A stretch of 12,017 bases of DNA from Streptomyces anulatus (GCF_000721175.1 NZ_JOEZ01000068.1:1-12017); one strand, 5' to 3'; counted from the first letter of the stretch, positions 1-6,928 are shown. Notes: generated by a model from the sequence alone, not told the origin. Numbers and translations: made by a program.

Positions 1-99
1 CGATGGCTCCACACCTACAATCACCACCGCGGACACACCGCGCTCAAGGGCCAACCACCCGCCAGCCGCGTCCCCAACCTCACAGGGCAATACACCTAG
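1..99 (+). pseudogene. IS481-family transposase, C-terminal tail (cut by window edge)
   Basis: Frame 1 is open from the first base to a TAG at 97-99 and encodes 32 residues beginning RWLHTYNHHRGHTALKG and ending PPASRVPNLTGQYT. The YNHHRxHTALxGxPPxSRVxNxxGQYT pattern is, from memory, the end of the DDE integrase domain of IS481-family transposases, a cut-and-paste transposase group common in actinomycetes. The catalytic D, D and E residues would lie upstream, outside the window, so I cannot say whether the gene is intact. No convincing terminal inverted repeat is visible in the 160 bases after the stop codon. It points away from the other insertion sequences here and is probably a separate insertion. 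Confidence 0.8.
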
Positions 100-137
100 T
101 GCTCGTCGATGCATCGGCAGCGCCGGGTGCGGCACGG

Positions 138-161
138 GTCAGGACAAGGGCCCTTGCTGAC
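138..161. terminator. possible hairpin between convergent genes
   Basis: The arms GTCAG-GA-CAAGGG and CCCTTG-CTGAC pair with a two-base bulge around the 12-bp palindrome CAAGGGCCCTTG. It lies between the plus-strand transposase end at 99 and the minus-strand gene end at 260, where a shared terminator would be expected. There is no T run, and the centre must open to make a loop, so this is only a candidate. Confidence 0.3.
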
Positions 162-259
162 TGCCGTGACAGCCGGCGGATCCGTGCGCGCCAGGCGGTC
201 GTAGGCCGTTTGCTGTCCTTGAGGGCCCTGTGGCCGAAGTCCGTCCGTGGTCGGGACCC

Positions 260-640
260 TCACAGGCCCCCCAGCTCGGCCATGAGGTCCGCATCACGCA
301 TGCCGGGCAGGACGTAGCCCTCGTCCTCGTCCCACGGGACATCGAGATCGTCTATGTGTACGCGCCACTGGGCTCCCGGCAGAGCACGGCGCAACTCGGT
401 CACGGAGTCGAGCGTATGGGCGATCACCGGCAGTAGTCGGCCAGGGTCGAGCGGTATCTTGGTGGACCCGGCCACGATCTCGCCCGGCTGACCGCCACCG
501 TTGTTGTACAGGTAGAGGCTTTCCTCGTCCTGGTACGGGAAGGACGACATGCGGGCGGCGACGATGCGCTCGACAGCGGCCGTCTCGGCCTCCGTCAACG
601 GCACCGCCCGGCTCGCACAGTAGAAGAGAGAAACGCTCAT
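260..640 (-). CDS. conserved hypothetical protein, 126 aa
   Basis: The protein begins MSVSLFYCASRAVPLTEAE and ends with MRDADLMAELGGL. The frame runs further upstream, but that part reads like noncoding sequence. The ATG at 640 is the first start that gives protein-like composition, although no strong ribosome site precedes it. No signal peptide, membrane segment or catalytic motif is visible. It is acidic, with a WDEDEGY stretch near residues 107-113 and an LYLYNNGG stretch near 46-53. It resembles short cytoplasmic Streptomyces hypotheticals of the same layout (established knowledge, from memory). Function unknown. An immunity-protein-like role is conceivable from its size and acidity, but nothing in the context supports it. 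Its only neighbours are insertion sequences, so it may be a stranded host gene. Confidence 0.7.
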   Translation of the reverse strand: MSVSLFYCASRAVPLTEAETAAVERIVAARMSSFPYQDEESLYLYNNGGGQPGEIVAGSTKIPLDPGRLLPVIAHTLDSVTELRRALPGAQWRVHIDDLDVPWDEDEGYVLPGMRDADLMAELGGL

Positions 641-797
641 GGCCCGAGCGTACTGATGGGGTATGACAACGCCGACGGGCACCGCACTCGGCCAGCGCTC
701 GGCCGTCCATGGAGTGGTCCGGGTGCTGCGGCAGCAGACGGGCCGGTACAAGGCGCATGACGATAGAACGCCGCCCGGTTGAATGCGACCTTGGGCA
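641..797. other. intergenic; possible remnant of the IS5 transposase 3' end
   Basis: No convincing gene is seen. Read on the minus strand, the first bases next to the IS3 insertion continue the IS5-family frame (GFVVL, then PK), as expected if the IS3 element landed in that gene. Beyond PK the usual RRWVVERTF block of that family is not recognisable, so the 3' part is deleted or very diverged. The promoter of the 126-aa gene should lie in this stretch, but I see no clear -35/-10 pair. Confidence 0.35.
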
Positions 798-801
798 GCA
801 C
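798..801. repeat. target-site duplication GCAC, left copy
   Basis: GCAC lies directly outside the left inverted repeat of the IS3 element. The same four bases directly follow the right inverted repeat at 2109-2112. A 4-bp duplication is within the 3-5 bp range known for IS3-family transposition. Confidence 0.75.
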
Positions 802-828
802 TGAGGATGATCCTTTGGTATGGACACC
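802..828 (+). repeat. IS3 element left inverted repeat
   Basis: It begins TGAGG and ends TATGGACACC. It pairs with 2082-2108 in inverted orientation with mismatches only at repeat positions 6, 13, 14 and 19. It precedes the orfA ribosome site and start. Confidence 0.85.
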
Positions 829-867
829 CTGACAATGGATCTTGATGGTCCAGGGAGGGATGTCCAG

Positions 868-1183
868 GTGGGACGCAAGTCTCCGTATCCAGAGGAGTTC
901 AGGAAGGATGCCGTCGCGCTCTGCCGCGCTGCGGCCGGCAAGCGGACGTACGCGGCGGTGGCCGCGGATCTCGGCATCACCGCGTGAGTCGCTGCTGACG
1001 TGGGTCCGCAAGGACGACTCACAGGCCGTGCCCGGACGCCGTGACGCGGCGGGAGCGAGGCGGAGGAGCTGGTCCGACTGCGGGCGGAGAACGCCCGGCC
1101 TACTGAAGGCGGTAAAGGAGTGGCAACTGGAGCGCGAGATCCTGCGCCAGGCAGCCGCCTATTTCGCCCGGGAGGTGAAGTGA
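868..1183 (+). pseudogene. IS3-family OrfA, frameshifted
   Basis: A GTG at 868 follows the ribosome site GGGAGGG (853-859) with an 8-nt gap and opens with GRKSPYPEEFRKDAV, the standard OrfA start. The frame hits TGA at 985-987 after DLGITA. Coding sense resumes in the next frame with ESLLTWVRKDD. It shifts again near 1056 (EAEELVRLRAENAR, part of the leucine zipper) and near 1099 (LLKAVKEWQLEREILRQAA). It ends REVK-stop at 1181-1183. Three indels are therefore needed to rebuild an OrfA of about 105 residues. In IS3 elements OrfA binds the DNA ends and is joined to OrfB by programmed slippage. The three shifts here are scattered decay, not the programmed site. Confidence 0.85.
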
Positions 1184-2076
1184 GTACTCGCTGCTGGGAC
1201 TACATCTCCAAGAACCGCGCCGACTTCGGCGTGCAGCGGATCTGCCGGGTGCTCGAGGCGTCCCGCGCCAACTACTACCGGCACCTGGCCACCAGGCCCG
1301 TGCCGAGCGCCAGGCCGAGGAGAAGCGGACCGTGAGCGAGATCCGCGCCATCCACCTCGAGCACCATGGCGCCTACGGCGCCCCGCGCGTCCGTGCCGAG
1401 CTGCGTGCGAGGGGACAGAGGATCAACCGCAAGCGCGTCACCCGGCTGATGCGGGTCAACCACATCGTCGGGCGGCACCTGCGGAAGAGGAAGCGGACGA
1501 CGATCGCGGACAGGACCGCGCCGCCCGCGCCGGACCTGGTGACGCGCGACTTCACCGCGGACACGCTGAACACCAGGTGGTGCCGAGACATCACTTACCT
1601 AGCCGTCGGCGCGAAGTGGCTCCACCTCGCCACGGTGATCGACATCTGCTCGAGGAAGGTCGTGGGCTGGTCGATCACCGACCACATGCGCACCTCGCTG
1701 GTCACCGAAGCGATCGAGATGGCCGTGGCCGCACGCGGCGGCCGGGTCCGCGGCGTCGTTTTCCACACTGACAGGGGCGCCCAGTACAGCGCGGCCGCCT
1801 TCGCCGAGGTCTGCCGCCGACACGGCATCCGGCGCAGCATGGGCCGGATCGGTTCGAGCTATGACAATGCCCTCACCGAGTCGTTCTTCCAGGGCCTCAA
1901 GCGCGAGTTGCTCCAGGGGAGGCGCTGGACCTCGAAGGCAAAGACGCGGCTCGAGCTGTTCTGCTGGCTGTCGTACTACAACCGGCGTCGTCGGCAATCC
2001 GCGCTCGGCTACCTCACACCAGCCGAGCTCGAACAGCAAACTGATCACGGCACGTACGCTGTCACTCGTCGCGTGA
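1180..2076 (+). pseudogene. IS3-family OrfB (DDE transposase), frameshifted
   Basis: A GTG at 1180 overlaps the orfA stop and gives STRCWDYISKNRADFGVQR followed by EASRANYYRHLAT. A one-base loss near 1291-1296 moves the frame. The rest continues as ARAERQAEEKRTVSEIRA and onward. The catalytic triad survives: D in DITYLAVGAKWLH, D in VFHTDRGAQYS, and E in GSSYDNALTESFFQ with the K/R seven residues later. Near 2037-2041 an extra A in CAGCAAACTG shifts the natural ending LITARTLSLVA-stop (2074-2076) out of frame, so the long open frame reads on to 2144 with a nonsense tail. Repairing both indels would give an OrfB of usual length, close to 300 residues. As it stands a 1332-2144 product would lack the N-terminal part. 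Confidence 0.9.
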
Positions 2077-2081
2077 AACCC

Positions 2082-2108
2082 GGTGTCCACACCAGGGGAT
2101 CAACCTCA
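2082..2108 (-). repeat. IS3 element right inverted repeat
   Basis: It starts GGTGTCCACACC and ends AACCTCA, and is the inverted partner of 802-828. It lies 5 bases after the ancestral orfB stop, the usual tight spacing at this end. Confidence 0.85.
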
Positions 2109-2112
2109 GCAC
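2109..2112. repeat. target-site duplication GCAC, right copy
   Basis: It directly follows the right inverted repeat and matches 798-801. Joining the two flanks at this repeat restores the minus-strand reading GTG GTG CTG CCC, the V-V-L-P of an IS5-family transposase. Confidence 0.75.
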
Positions 2113-2525
2113 CACAAAGCCGCGCGTGTCGTCGCTGCGCTTGACGATCGCCAGGACCAGGGCGAGCGCGGCCAGGCAGTGCTCGACGAGGCTGCCGGTG
2201 TATCCGCCGTCGGCCAGTCGAGTCCCAGCCGGTGATGGGCGTCGGTCACCCGCTCGAGCAGCACTTTCGCGGCGGCGCGATCGCCGATGTCCGCGCTCGT
2301 GACCATCACGCCCGGCAGTCGAGGGTGTCGACCACGACGTGCCGCTGGCGGCCGCTGACCAGCTTGCCGCCGTCGAAACCACGGCTGTCGGAGCCGACGA
2401 CAGCGTCCGCCTTGACGGACTGCGAGTCGATCACGCTGGCCGTCGGCTCCACGTCTCGGCCCGCCCTCCGGCGGACCAGGCCGCGCAGCCGGTCGTGGAA
2501 CTCCCTGACCAGCGCGTGGTCTCAC
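2109..2525 (-). pseudogene. IS5-family transposase remnant, interrupted by the IS3 element
   Basis: Read from 2525 downward, one frame gives FHDRLRGLVRRRAGRD, then ASVIDSQSVKADAVVG and GFDGGKLVSGRQRHVVVDTL. That is the first catalytic D region (IDSQSVK) and the K-rich GRKRH-type block of IS5-family DDE transposases. Near 2319-2322 the frame shifts to LPGVMVTSADIGDRAAAKVL. Near 2215-2222 it shifts again to LADGGYTGSLVEHCLAAL, which contains the second catalytic D (ADGGY), and then IVKRSDDTRGFVVL. The gene breaks here at the IS3 insertion. The N-terminal 80-100 residues usual for the family are missing on the 2525 side, and the ERTFxW region with the catalytic E is not recognisable beyond 798. 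The remnant has two frameshifts, both ends lost and an insertion. Confidence 0.85.
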
Positions 2526-2586
2526 GGTTTCGGACAGCTCGGGCACCTGAGAGCGTGGCCGGTGCGGTGGCTTAAGGTCTCCGTCC

Positions 2587-3606
2587 ATGAACCGAACAAC
2601 GCCGCTCCGCCCGGTGAACGTCGAGGCACTCTTCCCGAAGCTGGGCGCGTTCCGCAGTACGACGACCCGGCTGCATCCGCGGCCAGGACGTCCGAACGCG
2701 TCGGTCAGCTCGGTCGGCGGTCCTTTGCTGTGGCCGGCCGACGAACCGTGGCCGGTCTGCACCGAGCCGCACAAGCGCAGTAGCGGGTACCGCATCGCGG
2801 ACATTCGGCGTGAGCGCCAGGTGCTCGCGGATGCCTGGGCCCGTGACCGGCCCACCGACGAGGAGCGAGTCCTTCTCAAGGAGCTCGGCCGCAGGCACCG
2901 CGAGCGGGAGATCGCTGACACCGATCCAATCCCGCTGATCGGCTTGGCCCAGCTGTACCGGCGAGACGTGCCCGACCTCCCACCCGGCTCGGACGGATGC
3001 GACCTTCTCCAGGTCTTCTGGTGTCCGTTCGAGGCACATGGCCCAAGCCGCTACGGCCTGGCCCTGCGCGTGCGCTGGCGCCATTCCGACCAGGTTGCCG
3101 TGTCGCTGGACACTCCGCCGCAGCCAGCGCTGGTCGGGTTCAGGGGCTCGGTCGCCGAACCCTGTGTGCTACACCCCGAACAGGTCGTCACCTACCCGTA
3201 CGCCGGCTCACTGCCGGCCAGACTGTGGAGAGGAATCGACTCCTGGGAAGACGCGGAGGCACGCAAGGCGGAAGTACGCGGCCTGGACGACGAGCCGGTC
3301 ACCTACCACCATGACCTGTCGATTCCACAGGGCTGCCGAGTGGGCGGATTCCCTTCCTGGCACACGACCGACCCCTACTCGATGAACTGCGAAGCCTGTG
3401 CCGCACCAATGGCCCTGCTCCTGACTCTCGACAGCTCGGAGTGGAGCGGTGCCAACGGCAGCTGGATGCCCAACGAGGAATGGAACGTCGCCGAGCGTCT
3501 ACGGGACCGCTGCCCGACGCAGCTCACGATCGGCCGAGACGGCCTGCTGAACATCTTCGCCTGCCCCAACGAGCCCGGGCACCCACACCGATGGTGCCTC
3601 CAATAG
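2587..3606 (+). CDS. DUF1963/YwqG-like protein, 339 aa
   Basis: The frame is uninterrupted from ATG 2587 (MNRTTPLRPVNVEALFPKL) to TAG at 3604-3606. Family features are GGPLLWPADEPWP at residues 44-56, PLIGLAQLYRRDVPDLP at 116-132, LLQVFWCPF at 140-148, and GGFPSWHTTDPYSMNCEACA with MALLLTLDSSEW near 253-286. The order (a WP entry motif, LAQ, LLQxF, then GG-PSW and a C-xx-C before M-LLL) matches the DUF1963/YwqG type. These are soluble proteins of unknown biochemistry. C268 and C271, with C326, H332, H334 and C337 in FACPNEPGHPHRWC, could bind a metal, which is my inference. No signal peptide or membrane helix is seen. The ribosome site (AAGGT) is weak. Its coding quality contrasts with the broken insertion sequences on both sides. 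Confidence 0.8.
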   Translation: MNRTTPLRPVNVEALFPKLGAFRSTTTRLHPRPGRPNASVSSVGGPLLWPADEPWPVCTEPHKRSSGYRIADIRRERQVLADAWARDRPTDEERVLLKELGRRHREREIADTDPIPLIGLAQLYRRDVPDLPPGSDGCDLLQVFWCPFEAHGPSRYGLALRVRWRHSDQVAVSLDTPPQPALVGFRGSVAEPCVLHPEQVVTYPYAGSLPARLWRGIDSWEDAEARKAEVRGLDDEPVTYHHDLSIPQGCRVGGFPSWHTTDPYSMNCEACAAPMALLLTLDSSEWSGANGSWMPNEEWNVAERLRDRCPTQLTIGRDGLLNIFACPNEPGHPHRWCLQ

Positions 3607-3689
3607 GCCGGACAGAACTTCTCGGGCCGGGTGCTGTCACCTCCCGTGAACATCGAACAGGACACCGCGCAGGCGCCTGCGTTCCGGGT

Positions 3690-3893
3690 TCGGCAAAGAC
3701 TGCAGGTTGTGGTTGTGACCTGGGGTTTCGGGGTTGCGTGGTAGTAGTTGGTCTCGTGTTCGACGGGTGGGATGTGCCCGATTTTGCCGTGGAGTCGGCG
3801 GTGGCGGTACCCGTCGATCCACTCGGCGGTGGCGAGTTCGACCTGGGAGAGGGTTCGCCAGGGCCGTCCGGGCTTGATCGGCTCGGTCTTGAA
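3690..3893 (-). pseudogene. IS3-family OrfB C-terminal fragment (second IS3 copy)
   Basis: From 3893 downward the minus strand reads FKTEPIKPGRPWRTLSQ, then VELATAEWIDGYRHRRLHG, KIGHIPPVEHETNYYHAT and PKPQVTTTT. The YKTE-IKP-RPW, ELATAEWxDWYNHRRLHG and IGH-PPVE-E-NYY blocks are diagnostic of the end of IS3-family transposases. The usual stop after the PKPQVT region is absent and the frame runs on into DUF1963 antisense. CCGAACCCGG near 3687-3696 may be part of the old terminal repeat. It belongs with the 4439-5130 fragment. The two are separated by IS110 sequence, and the stretch that should carry the catalytic E between them is missing. Confidence 0.85.
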
Positions 3894-4178
3894 CTAGGGA
3901 GCGTATTGGGTCGTGATCAATCTTCGAGTTTTGCCTGCATGGCGGAGTCTGGGCGGGGTGGCGCCGTAGGAGCCGGTGCCCTCGATTCCGAAGGCCAGAA
4001 CCCTGCCGTATGAGCCTGCCCAGTCCAAGAGTTGCTGGAATCCGCCAGCGTCGGTGGGGATCGTCAGGGTCGCCAGGATCCCGCCGATCGTGTCCATCAC
4101 GGCTACGACGTGCACGTACTTGTGAGTGTCGATGCCGATCACGACGCGCCCGGACCTGTGCTGCTCGTTGGAGGTCAC
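3894..4178 (-). pseudogene. IS110-family recombinase, N-terminal fragment
   Basis: A GTG at 4178 follows GGAAGGA with good spacing and starts TSNEQHRSGRVVIGIDTHK. An in-frame ATG upstream at 4211 lacks a ribosome site. The text contains VVIGIDTHKYVHVVAVMD, which holds the first catalytic D of the RuvC-like DEDD fold, and AFGIEGTGSYGA, which holds the conserved E. Both are hallmarks of IS110/IS116/IS902 transposases. After GTGSYGATPPRLRHAG the sequence departs from the family and ends at TAG (3894-3896), about 95 residues in all against roughly 400 for a whole protein. The second half (Tnp20 domain with the catalytic serine) is absent, so it is inactive. It is in the same orientation as the IS3 gene it interrupts. 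Confidence 0.85.
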
Positions 4179-4438
4179 CGCATTCCTTCCGGCCGTTAGC
4201 GCGGGGGGCACGCTCCCGTCGGCCGGTCGGACAGGACTGTCACGGGGACGCTTTGACGGGTTGGCTCCAGGCTCCTATGAGGTCACGTCCGTCCGGCGGC
4301 AGCGCTTGCTGCGTGCCCGGCCGGACGGTCGACAGATCAACGCCAGGACACCCGCGGGGTCGGTCGTAAGCAAGAGTCAGACCGTCGCGGCCGGGACCAC
4401 CCGATCCTTGCGGGATCCGGTACGAAAAGACTGACAGA
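4179..4438 (-). mobile_element. IS110-family left end (noncoding region upstream of the recombinase)
   Basis: About 260 bp lie between the recombinase GTG at 4178 and the point near 4438/4439 where the IS3 reading frame (GDAY) resumes. No gene is seen. In IS110-group elements the noncoding end before the recombinase encodes the bridge RNA that pairs with target and donor DNA. The length is suitable for one, and GGATCC pairs and GC-rich inverted repeats are visible (for example around 4403-4422). I could not fold it, so a bridge-RNA relic is an inference. Confidence 0.5.
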
Positions 4439-5130
4439 CGTACGCGTCGCCGACCGAGCCGATCGAGGCCGCGATGCCGGCGGCACCCAGGTGCTCGGCG
4501 AGCCGGAAACTCGTGTCATTGCGACCCGGCGTCGGAGTGATGTATCAACTTCCCAGCTTGGTGCGGATGTTCGTCTCGGTCGCGTTGCCACAGGGCCATG
4601 TCCAGGGCGTCCAGGACGAGCCTGGTCTCCTTCGACAGGACGGCGGACCAGCCGACGATCCGGCGGGAGAAGGTGTCCACGACGAAAGCGACGTAGCCCC
4701 CTCCCGACCACGTGCTGATGTGCGTGAAGTCCGCGACCCGGCAGCGGTTCGGGGCCGGCGCGACGAAGTTGCGGTCCAGGAGGTCCGGTGCCCGCTCGAC
4801 AGAACTGTCCGGGATCTTCTTTCCGCGGACGGCACCGGTGACGCCGAGCTCGCGCATGAGGAGATCGACGGTGCACCGGGCCACGATGTGGCCTTGGCGG
4901 TGCAGCTCGCGCCAGACCTTCCTGGCCCCGTAGACACGGTAGTTGACCTCGAAGATCTGCTGGATGAGCGGCTTCAGCTCGGCGTCGCGTACAGTGCGGG
5001 CGGACGGGTCCTGGATTCGCTTGCGGTAGGCGTAGTAGGTGCCAGGACATCGCCACTGCCCTTCTGGCCGAGCCTGGCCGTCCACCGGGATCACCGCGCG
5101 TTCTTCTCGTAGAGCCGCGCTTCGCCCTTC
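4439..5130 (-). pseudogene. IS3-family OrfB N-terminal and central fragment (second IS3 copy)
   Basis: On the minus strand from about 5130 one frame gives ALREERAVIPVDG, TYYAYRKRIQDPSART, VYGARKVWRELHRQGHIVAR, then the first catalytic D in RVADFTHISTWSGGGYVA and FVVDTFSRRIVGWS. The second catalytic D is in LIHHSDAGSQ. TGA follows at once because of a one-base insertion near 4516. In the shifted frame the text continues SFRLAEHLGAAGIAASIGSV and GDAY, and then IS110 sequence begins. The region normally linking OrfA and the start of OrfB is missing or deleted at the 5130 side, where a hairpin terminator begins. This is a different IS3 subtype from the copy at 802-2108. Confidence 0.85.
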
Positions 5131-5137
5131 GCAGCAC

Positions 5138-5170
5138 TCCGCCCCGCTGGACGAGATCCAGCGGGGCGGA
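5138..5170 (-). terminator. strong hairpin terminator
   Basis: The perfect 14-bp arms TCCGCCCCGCTGGA and TCCAGCGGGGCGGA flank a 5-nt loop. The stem is 11 G:C pairs of 14. It begins 78 bp beyond the stop of the minus-strand 79-aa gene, with no other gene between. The plus strand continues with ATTT, and the minus strand has only A-rich sequence before the stem, so it may act in both directions. It also marks where recognisable IS3 sequence ends, so it is probably native rather than part of that element. Confidence 0.7.
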
Positions 5171-5248
5171 ATTTGACCGACAGCGTCAGTGGTGGCGCGG
5201 GCCCTCACCTGTTCGGGAACAACTGCCAAGGTGCGCCCGGCTGCCGGG

Positions 5249-5488
5249 TCAGCGGACGAAGTAGCCACGCTCCGCGTCGAAGTAGGCCTTCTGGCCCTTG
5301 ATGTAGGTGATCCCGTACGGGCCGCCGAGATTGCGGTACTCGCCGCTGGCCCAGCCACCCTCGATCTCCGCGTGGCCACCGCCGGCCGGGCCGTCCCAGC
5401 CGTTCGTCCCCTGCGCGGAAGCCGGGCCCGCGGCGACGAACCCGGCCGCGGCGACAGCCGCCAGCGTGATCGCGATACGACGCATCAT
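5249..5488 (-). CDS. small predicted secreted protein, 79 aa
   Basis: GGAGAG lies 7 nt before the ATG at 5488 (MMRRIAITLAAVAAAGFVAA), so I chose this start over the in-frame ATG that overlaps that ribosome site (MKESGF). Residues 1-25 are a textbook Sec signal peptide: RR, then a hydrophobic Ala-rich core, then GPASA with cleavage expected before Q26. The mature part is about 54 residues, rich in Gly, Tyr and Trp, with no cysteine: QGTNGWDGPAGGGHAEIEG, then WASGEYRNLGGPYGITYI, then KGQKAYFDAERGYFVR. The spacing of Gly-rich, aromatic and basic residues recalls small secreted actinomycete proteins such as lactococcin-972-like peptides, but the key motifs of that family are not convincing. I do not assign one. 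It has its own terminator and is intact between two insertion-sequence remnants. Function unknown. Confidence 0.75.
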   Translation of the reverse strand: MMRRIAITLAAVAAAGFVAAGPASAQGTNGWDGPAGGGHAEIEGGWASGEYRNLGGPYGITYIKGQKAYFDAERGYFVR

Positions 5489-5572
5489 GAAACCGCTCTC
5501 CTTCATGTCATCGGTACGTGCAGTGCAACCACCCTGGCCACGGAAGCATCCAATGGCATATGCGGCACGCGG

Positions 5573-5597
5573 ATACCCCGACAAGGAGAACCTGTTC
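5573..5597 (-). promoter_or_regulatory. possible sigma-B-like promoter of the 79-aa gene
   Basis: On the minus strand GGGTAT (5573-5578), preceded 15 nt upstream by GAAC (5594-5597), resembles the Streptomyces SigB-type GNNT-N14-16-GGGTAY pattern, though the -35 half is imperfect. It would give a leader of about 75 nt. It lies just outside the truncated end of the IS30 gene. This is speculative. Confidence 0.2.
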
Positions 5598-5619
5598 GGC
5601 CTCAGTCGCGGTTCACCCG

Positions 5620-6833
5620 TCATAGGTCTACTTCGGCTGGGGTTTCCCAGCCGGGCGTTTTGCGGGGGCGGCGGTTTGAGCTGGTGGGCGACGGCGGCCA
5701 GGTGCCCAGGGTCGTGGACGGACAGGTCGGTTCCCCTGGGGAAGTACTGCCGCAACAGACCGTTGGTGTTCTCGTTCGAGCCTCTCTGCCAAGGGCTGGC
5801 CGGGTCGCAGAAGTAGACCGGGATGTCGGTGGCGATTGTGAACTCGGCATGCCGGGCCATCTCACTGCCTCGGTCCCAGTTCAGTGACCGCTTCAGCTGG
5901 ATGGGCATAGTCTGGACGGTCGATGTCAGGGCGGTCAGGACTGCTTCGGCGCCGTGGTCGTCCGGCAGGTGCAGGAGCATGACGTAGCGGGTGGCACGTT
6001 CGACCAGGGTGCCGATCGCGGACTTCCCGTCCTTGCCGGTGATCAGATCGCCCTCCCAGTGACCGGGCAGGGCCCGGTCCTCGATCTCAGGGGGCCGTTC
6101 GCTGATCATGACCATCGGGGTGGTGAAGCGCGGCTGGCGGCAGTTGGCCTGCCGTTGGGGCCGACGGCGGGCCCGTCCCGAGCGCAGGGCCCCGGCGAGC
6201 TCGCGCCCGTAGCTGGCCTCGGCCTTGGACGTAGAGCGCCTGGTAGACGGTCTCGTGGACCACGTGCATCTCCGGCCGGTCGGGAAACTTCTGCCGCAGA
6301 GCCTGGTATGTCTGCTCCGGGCTCCACTTCTCGTCCAGCATCACCTGGACGGCGTCCCTCAGCTCCGGGTTCCGGCTGAGCTTGCGTGGCTTGGGGCGGG
6401 GCCGGCCGGGGGGCGTCCGCTCGGGCCTGCGCCGCGTATGGGCGGTAGTGCCACTGGTCGCGTGTGCCGTCGGTGCGGTTGCGGTGGATCTCGCGGCTGA
6501 TCGTGGACGGGCTGCGGCCCAGCTCGCGGCGATCGCCCGCACGGTGGCCTTCTCCCGCAAGCGGTCCGCAATGTGGACGCGTTCTTCCTGGCACAGGTAC
6601 CGCGAGAGTGGAGAAGGCGGCACCACCGTGGTGACCGGTGGTGCCGCCTTGTTCCTGCCGGACGGGTTACGTCCGTTACTCCATCGCTGGCCGGTGCGCC
6701 GGTTGATTCCGAGGATCCGGCAAGCCTCCCGACCACTCACACCCTGCTGCATGAGCTGGAAGTATGCCGCCCGCTCCTTGGCGAGCTTCCTCGCTCCCTG
6801 CGGCTTCCGATCCTCACGGATCTCGAAATCCAC
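5620..6833 (-). pseudogene. IS30-family transposase, four frameshifts, 3' end lost
   Basis: GTG at 6833 (DFEIREDRKPQGARKLAKER) follows AGGGG. The N-terminal helix-turn-helix reads VSGREACRILGINRRTGQRW. Near 6524 a lost base moves the frame to LGRSPSTISREIHRNRTDG. In a C run near 6408-6417 it returns to KLSRNPELRDAVQVMLDEKW and SPEQTYQALRQKFPDRPEMH. Near 6222 it shifts to RQANCRQPRFTTPMVMISER. The catalytic core follows: D in PGHWEGDLITGKDGKSAIG, D in LNWDRGSEMARH, and E in DPASPWQRGSNENTNGLLRQ. An extra A near 5675 shifts the end to RRPRKTPGWETPAE, after which the family's last dozen residues and the right inverted repeat are replaced by VDL-stop and unique sequence. The DDE residues are present but the gene cannot make a full protein. 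Confidence 0.9.
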
Positions 6834-6839
6834 CGCATC

Positions 6840-6885
6840 CCCTGAGCTGGAGTGTTGCGACGACCACTAGAACGCAAGCTCAGGG
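6840..6885. repeat. inverted repeat at the IS30 5' end
   Basis: CCCTGAGCT (6840-6848) and AGCTCAGGG (6877-6885) are perfect 9-bp inverted repeats 28 bp apart, just upstream of the IS30 start. The enclosed GGAGTGTTGCGACGACCAC resembles the outer repeat of actinomycete IS30 elements, so the element probably ends close to here. It could also be a weak terminator for the minus-strand pseudogene ending at 6929. Confidence 0.35.
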
Positions 6886-6928
6886 TGCGGCCCGGGCACG
6901 AACCCGGACCTTTTCGACTGACCGGGTG

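Larger units (their letters stand above)
802..2108 (+). mobile_element. IS3-family insertion sequence, complete ends but decayed genes
   Basis: The element is 1307 bp with imperfect 27-bp terminal inverted repeats matching at 23 of 27 positions. Both ends start TGAGG and end GTGGACACC or ATGGACACC. It is flanked by GCAC direct repeats. Inside are orfA (helix-turn-helix and leucine-zipper protein) and orfB (DDE transposase) in the normal IS3 order, with orfB starting on a GTGA overlap with the orfA stop. Several single-base indels break both frames, so the copy is almost certainly unable to move by itself. The duplicated target lies inside an IS5-family transposase gene, so this is the younger of two nested insertions. 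Confidence 0.9.

Noticed and set aside
145..156. 12-bp palindrome CAAGGGCCCTTG as a stand-alone operator
   Set aside because: It lies between gene ends rather than upstream of a start, so it is reported only as part of a possible terminator.
985..1183. Programmed frameshift between orfA and orfB as the explanation for the breaks
   Set aside because: IS3 programmed slippage occurs once, near the orfA end on a slippery A-rich heptamer. Here three shifts are scattered through orfA without such a site.
1599..2090. 163-codon minus-strand frame under the IS3 transposase
   Set aside because: It is a shadow of orfB, whose DDE motifs on the plus strand are clear.
4474..5112. 212-codon plus-strand frame over the second IS3 remnant
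   Set aside because: It is antisense to recognisable transposase sequence. It contains Val/Asp-rich text with no family signature.
5249..5488. Lactococcin-972 family assignment for the secreted protein
   Set aside because: Size and secretion fit, but the family's GGxWxYG start and Y-S-x-Y-x-H-x-x-x-H-S motif are absent.
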